A stretch of 7,284 bases of DNA, taken from positions 1 through 7,284 of the forward strand of contig CAMHBE010000091.1 of NCBI GenBank assembly GCA_946183095.1, given 5' to 3'. Origin of the DNA: an uncultured Clostridia bacterium (GTDB lineage: Bacteria > Bacillota > Clostridia > Oscillospirales > Ruminococcaceae). The position numbers were made by a program, and so were the translations under genes. Below, in pieces: positions 6,519 through 7,284 of this stretch (position 1 is its first letter; every line of letters begins with the position of its first letter). Under the pieces are notes generated by a model. It was not told the origin of the DNA, searched no databases, and saw nothing but the letters and a program-made list of their open reading frames with translations.

Positions 6519-6535
6519 CTTTGCTGCCGTATCCG

Positions 6536-7284
6536 TTACTTTCCCAGAAGTCCCAGCGGGTCGAACGAATACAGGTGTCTGAACACGACGGTTTTTTCTA
6601 TAGTCGGCATATTTAGGAACACAAGTCCGTCGCCGCAGACGGCTATCAGGAACTTTATGGCCGCGCAGATAATGAACAGCACGATCAGTCCTTCCACAAG
6701 CCCCAGTACGGCTCCGAGCACTCCGTTCACCGACGATATGATAGGTATGCGGTTTATCACCTTTGAAAGCGAGGCGATTATATTGAGCAGCAGCGACACC
6801 ACCGTGAATATCAGTATGAATACCACGACTTTGAGCGGCACCATGACCGTCGGCGTCACCACATTGTTGACTATCATATCTTTCGGGGTGCCCCCCGACG
6901 CCGAAAGGATCGTTACGATAAGCTCATACATCGCGTCTCTGCTGCCGGAAGAAAGCGACCTGCCCATTCGCTGCAGCGACGGAGATATCGTGGTGCCGAG
7001 GGAGTCGCCGATCTTCCTGAAAATATCGAAGATATCGCAGTTGCCGGGTGCTGATGTGATCACCCTTGCAAGCACCACATTTGTCAGTCCGTACTTGTCG
7101 GCATCGGACTTTTTTACCGTGACATTGCCGACTTTTACCAGCGAATAGTCGAAATCCTCACCTATGCCGAATGCTTTCAGATCGGCGTTTTCAAGACCAG
7201 TCTCGGTGAGATCGACTTCCGAAAGGTCGAGCATCGCTGTGCCTGTGGAGTCATATTCCGGCTTGATATCGGCGAGGTAAGTCC
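6536..7284 (-). CDS. CvpA-family membrane protein, 3' part (5' end beyond window)
   Basis: The reading frame is open to the window edge, so the N-terminus is missing; an internal Met lies at 7234 but there is no reason to prefer it as the start. About 248 residues are visible. Counting from that Met, the first ~128 residues are polar and probably a soluble or surface-exposed region. Two hydrophobic segments follow, at about 131-154 and 171-199. The second, with the lead-in NRIPIISSVNGVLGAVLGLV, matches the C-terminal half of CvpA-family proteins (small asparagine before a glycine-rich helix). CvpA proteins are inner-membrane proteins linked to colicin V production in E. coli; their role in Firmicutes is not well defined. 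Family members are usually short with four closely spaced helices, so the long polar stretch before this helix pair looks like an expanded central insertion. The stop (TAA) lies 33 bases before the Clp gene, suggesting co-transcription. Family assignment rests on the C-terminal part only. Confidence 0.72.
   Translation of the reverse strand, partial: TYLADIKPEYDSTGTAMLDLSEVDLTETGLENADLKAFGIGEDFDYSLVKVGNVTVKKSDADKYGLTNVVLARVITSAPGNCDIFDIFRKIGDSLGTTISPSLQRMGRSLSSGSRDAMYELIVTILSASGGTPKDMIVNNVVTPTVMVPLKVVVFILIFTVVSLLLNIIASLSKVINRIPIISSVNGVLGAVLGLVEGLIVLFIICAAIKFLIAVCGDGLVFLNMPTIEKTVVFRHLYSFDPLGLLGK

Overview
The window is a stretch of bacterial chromosome with six genes, all on the minus strand and packed head to tail, so transcription runs from base 7284 towards base 1. 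The gaps are 33, 4, 54, 27 and 1 bases, with no convincing terminator or promoter between genes. This fits one operon, or two linked ones. The gene families point to a Gram-positive Firmicute, perhaps an anaerobic clostridial or Ruminococcus-like gut bacterium: a ClpE-type Clp ATPase with an N-terminal zinc finger, a CvpA-family membrane protein, AGGAGG-type Shine-Dalgarno sites and a moderate to high GC content. The exact taxon cannot be read from the sequence.

Layout in transcription order: (i) the 3' part of a CvpA-like membrane protein gene, cut by the window edge (7284-6536); (ii) a ClpE-like two-domain AAA+ unfoldase (6502-4058); (iii) a FabG-like short-chain dehydrogenase/reductase (4053-3361); (iv) a small protein with a probable PH-like fold (3306-2887); (v) a MurL-type epimerase with an unusual TTG start (2859-1540); (vi) a MurD-family ligase whose motifs differ from canonical MurD and fit MurD2 (1538-237). 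Bases 1-236 hold no gene I can support. They carry three 27-bp tandem repeats beginning at the murD2 stop codon and a GC-rich inverted-repeat cluster.

The main result is the murL-murD2 pair, separated by one base. In the pathway known from Xanthomonas oryzae, MurD2 adds L-glutamate to UDP-MurNAc-L-Ala, and MurL then epimerises the attached L-Glu to D-Glu. This bypasses glutamate racemase (MurI) and canonical MurD. Here the ligase would probably be auto-annotated as ordinary MurD and its partner as hypothetical. The ligase has an isoleucine where canonical MurD has the active-site lysine of NDSKAT, along with other changes at the D-Glu end of the site. The PH-like protein and the reductase upstream have no assigned link to this pathway. 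The Clp ATPase and CvpA protein may only be operon neighbours.
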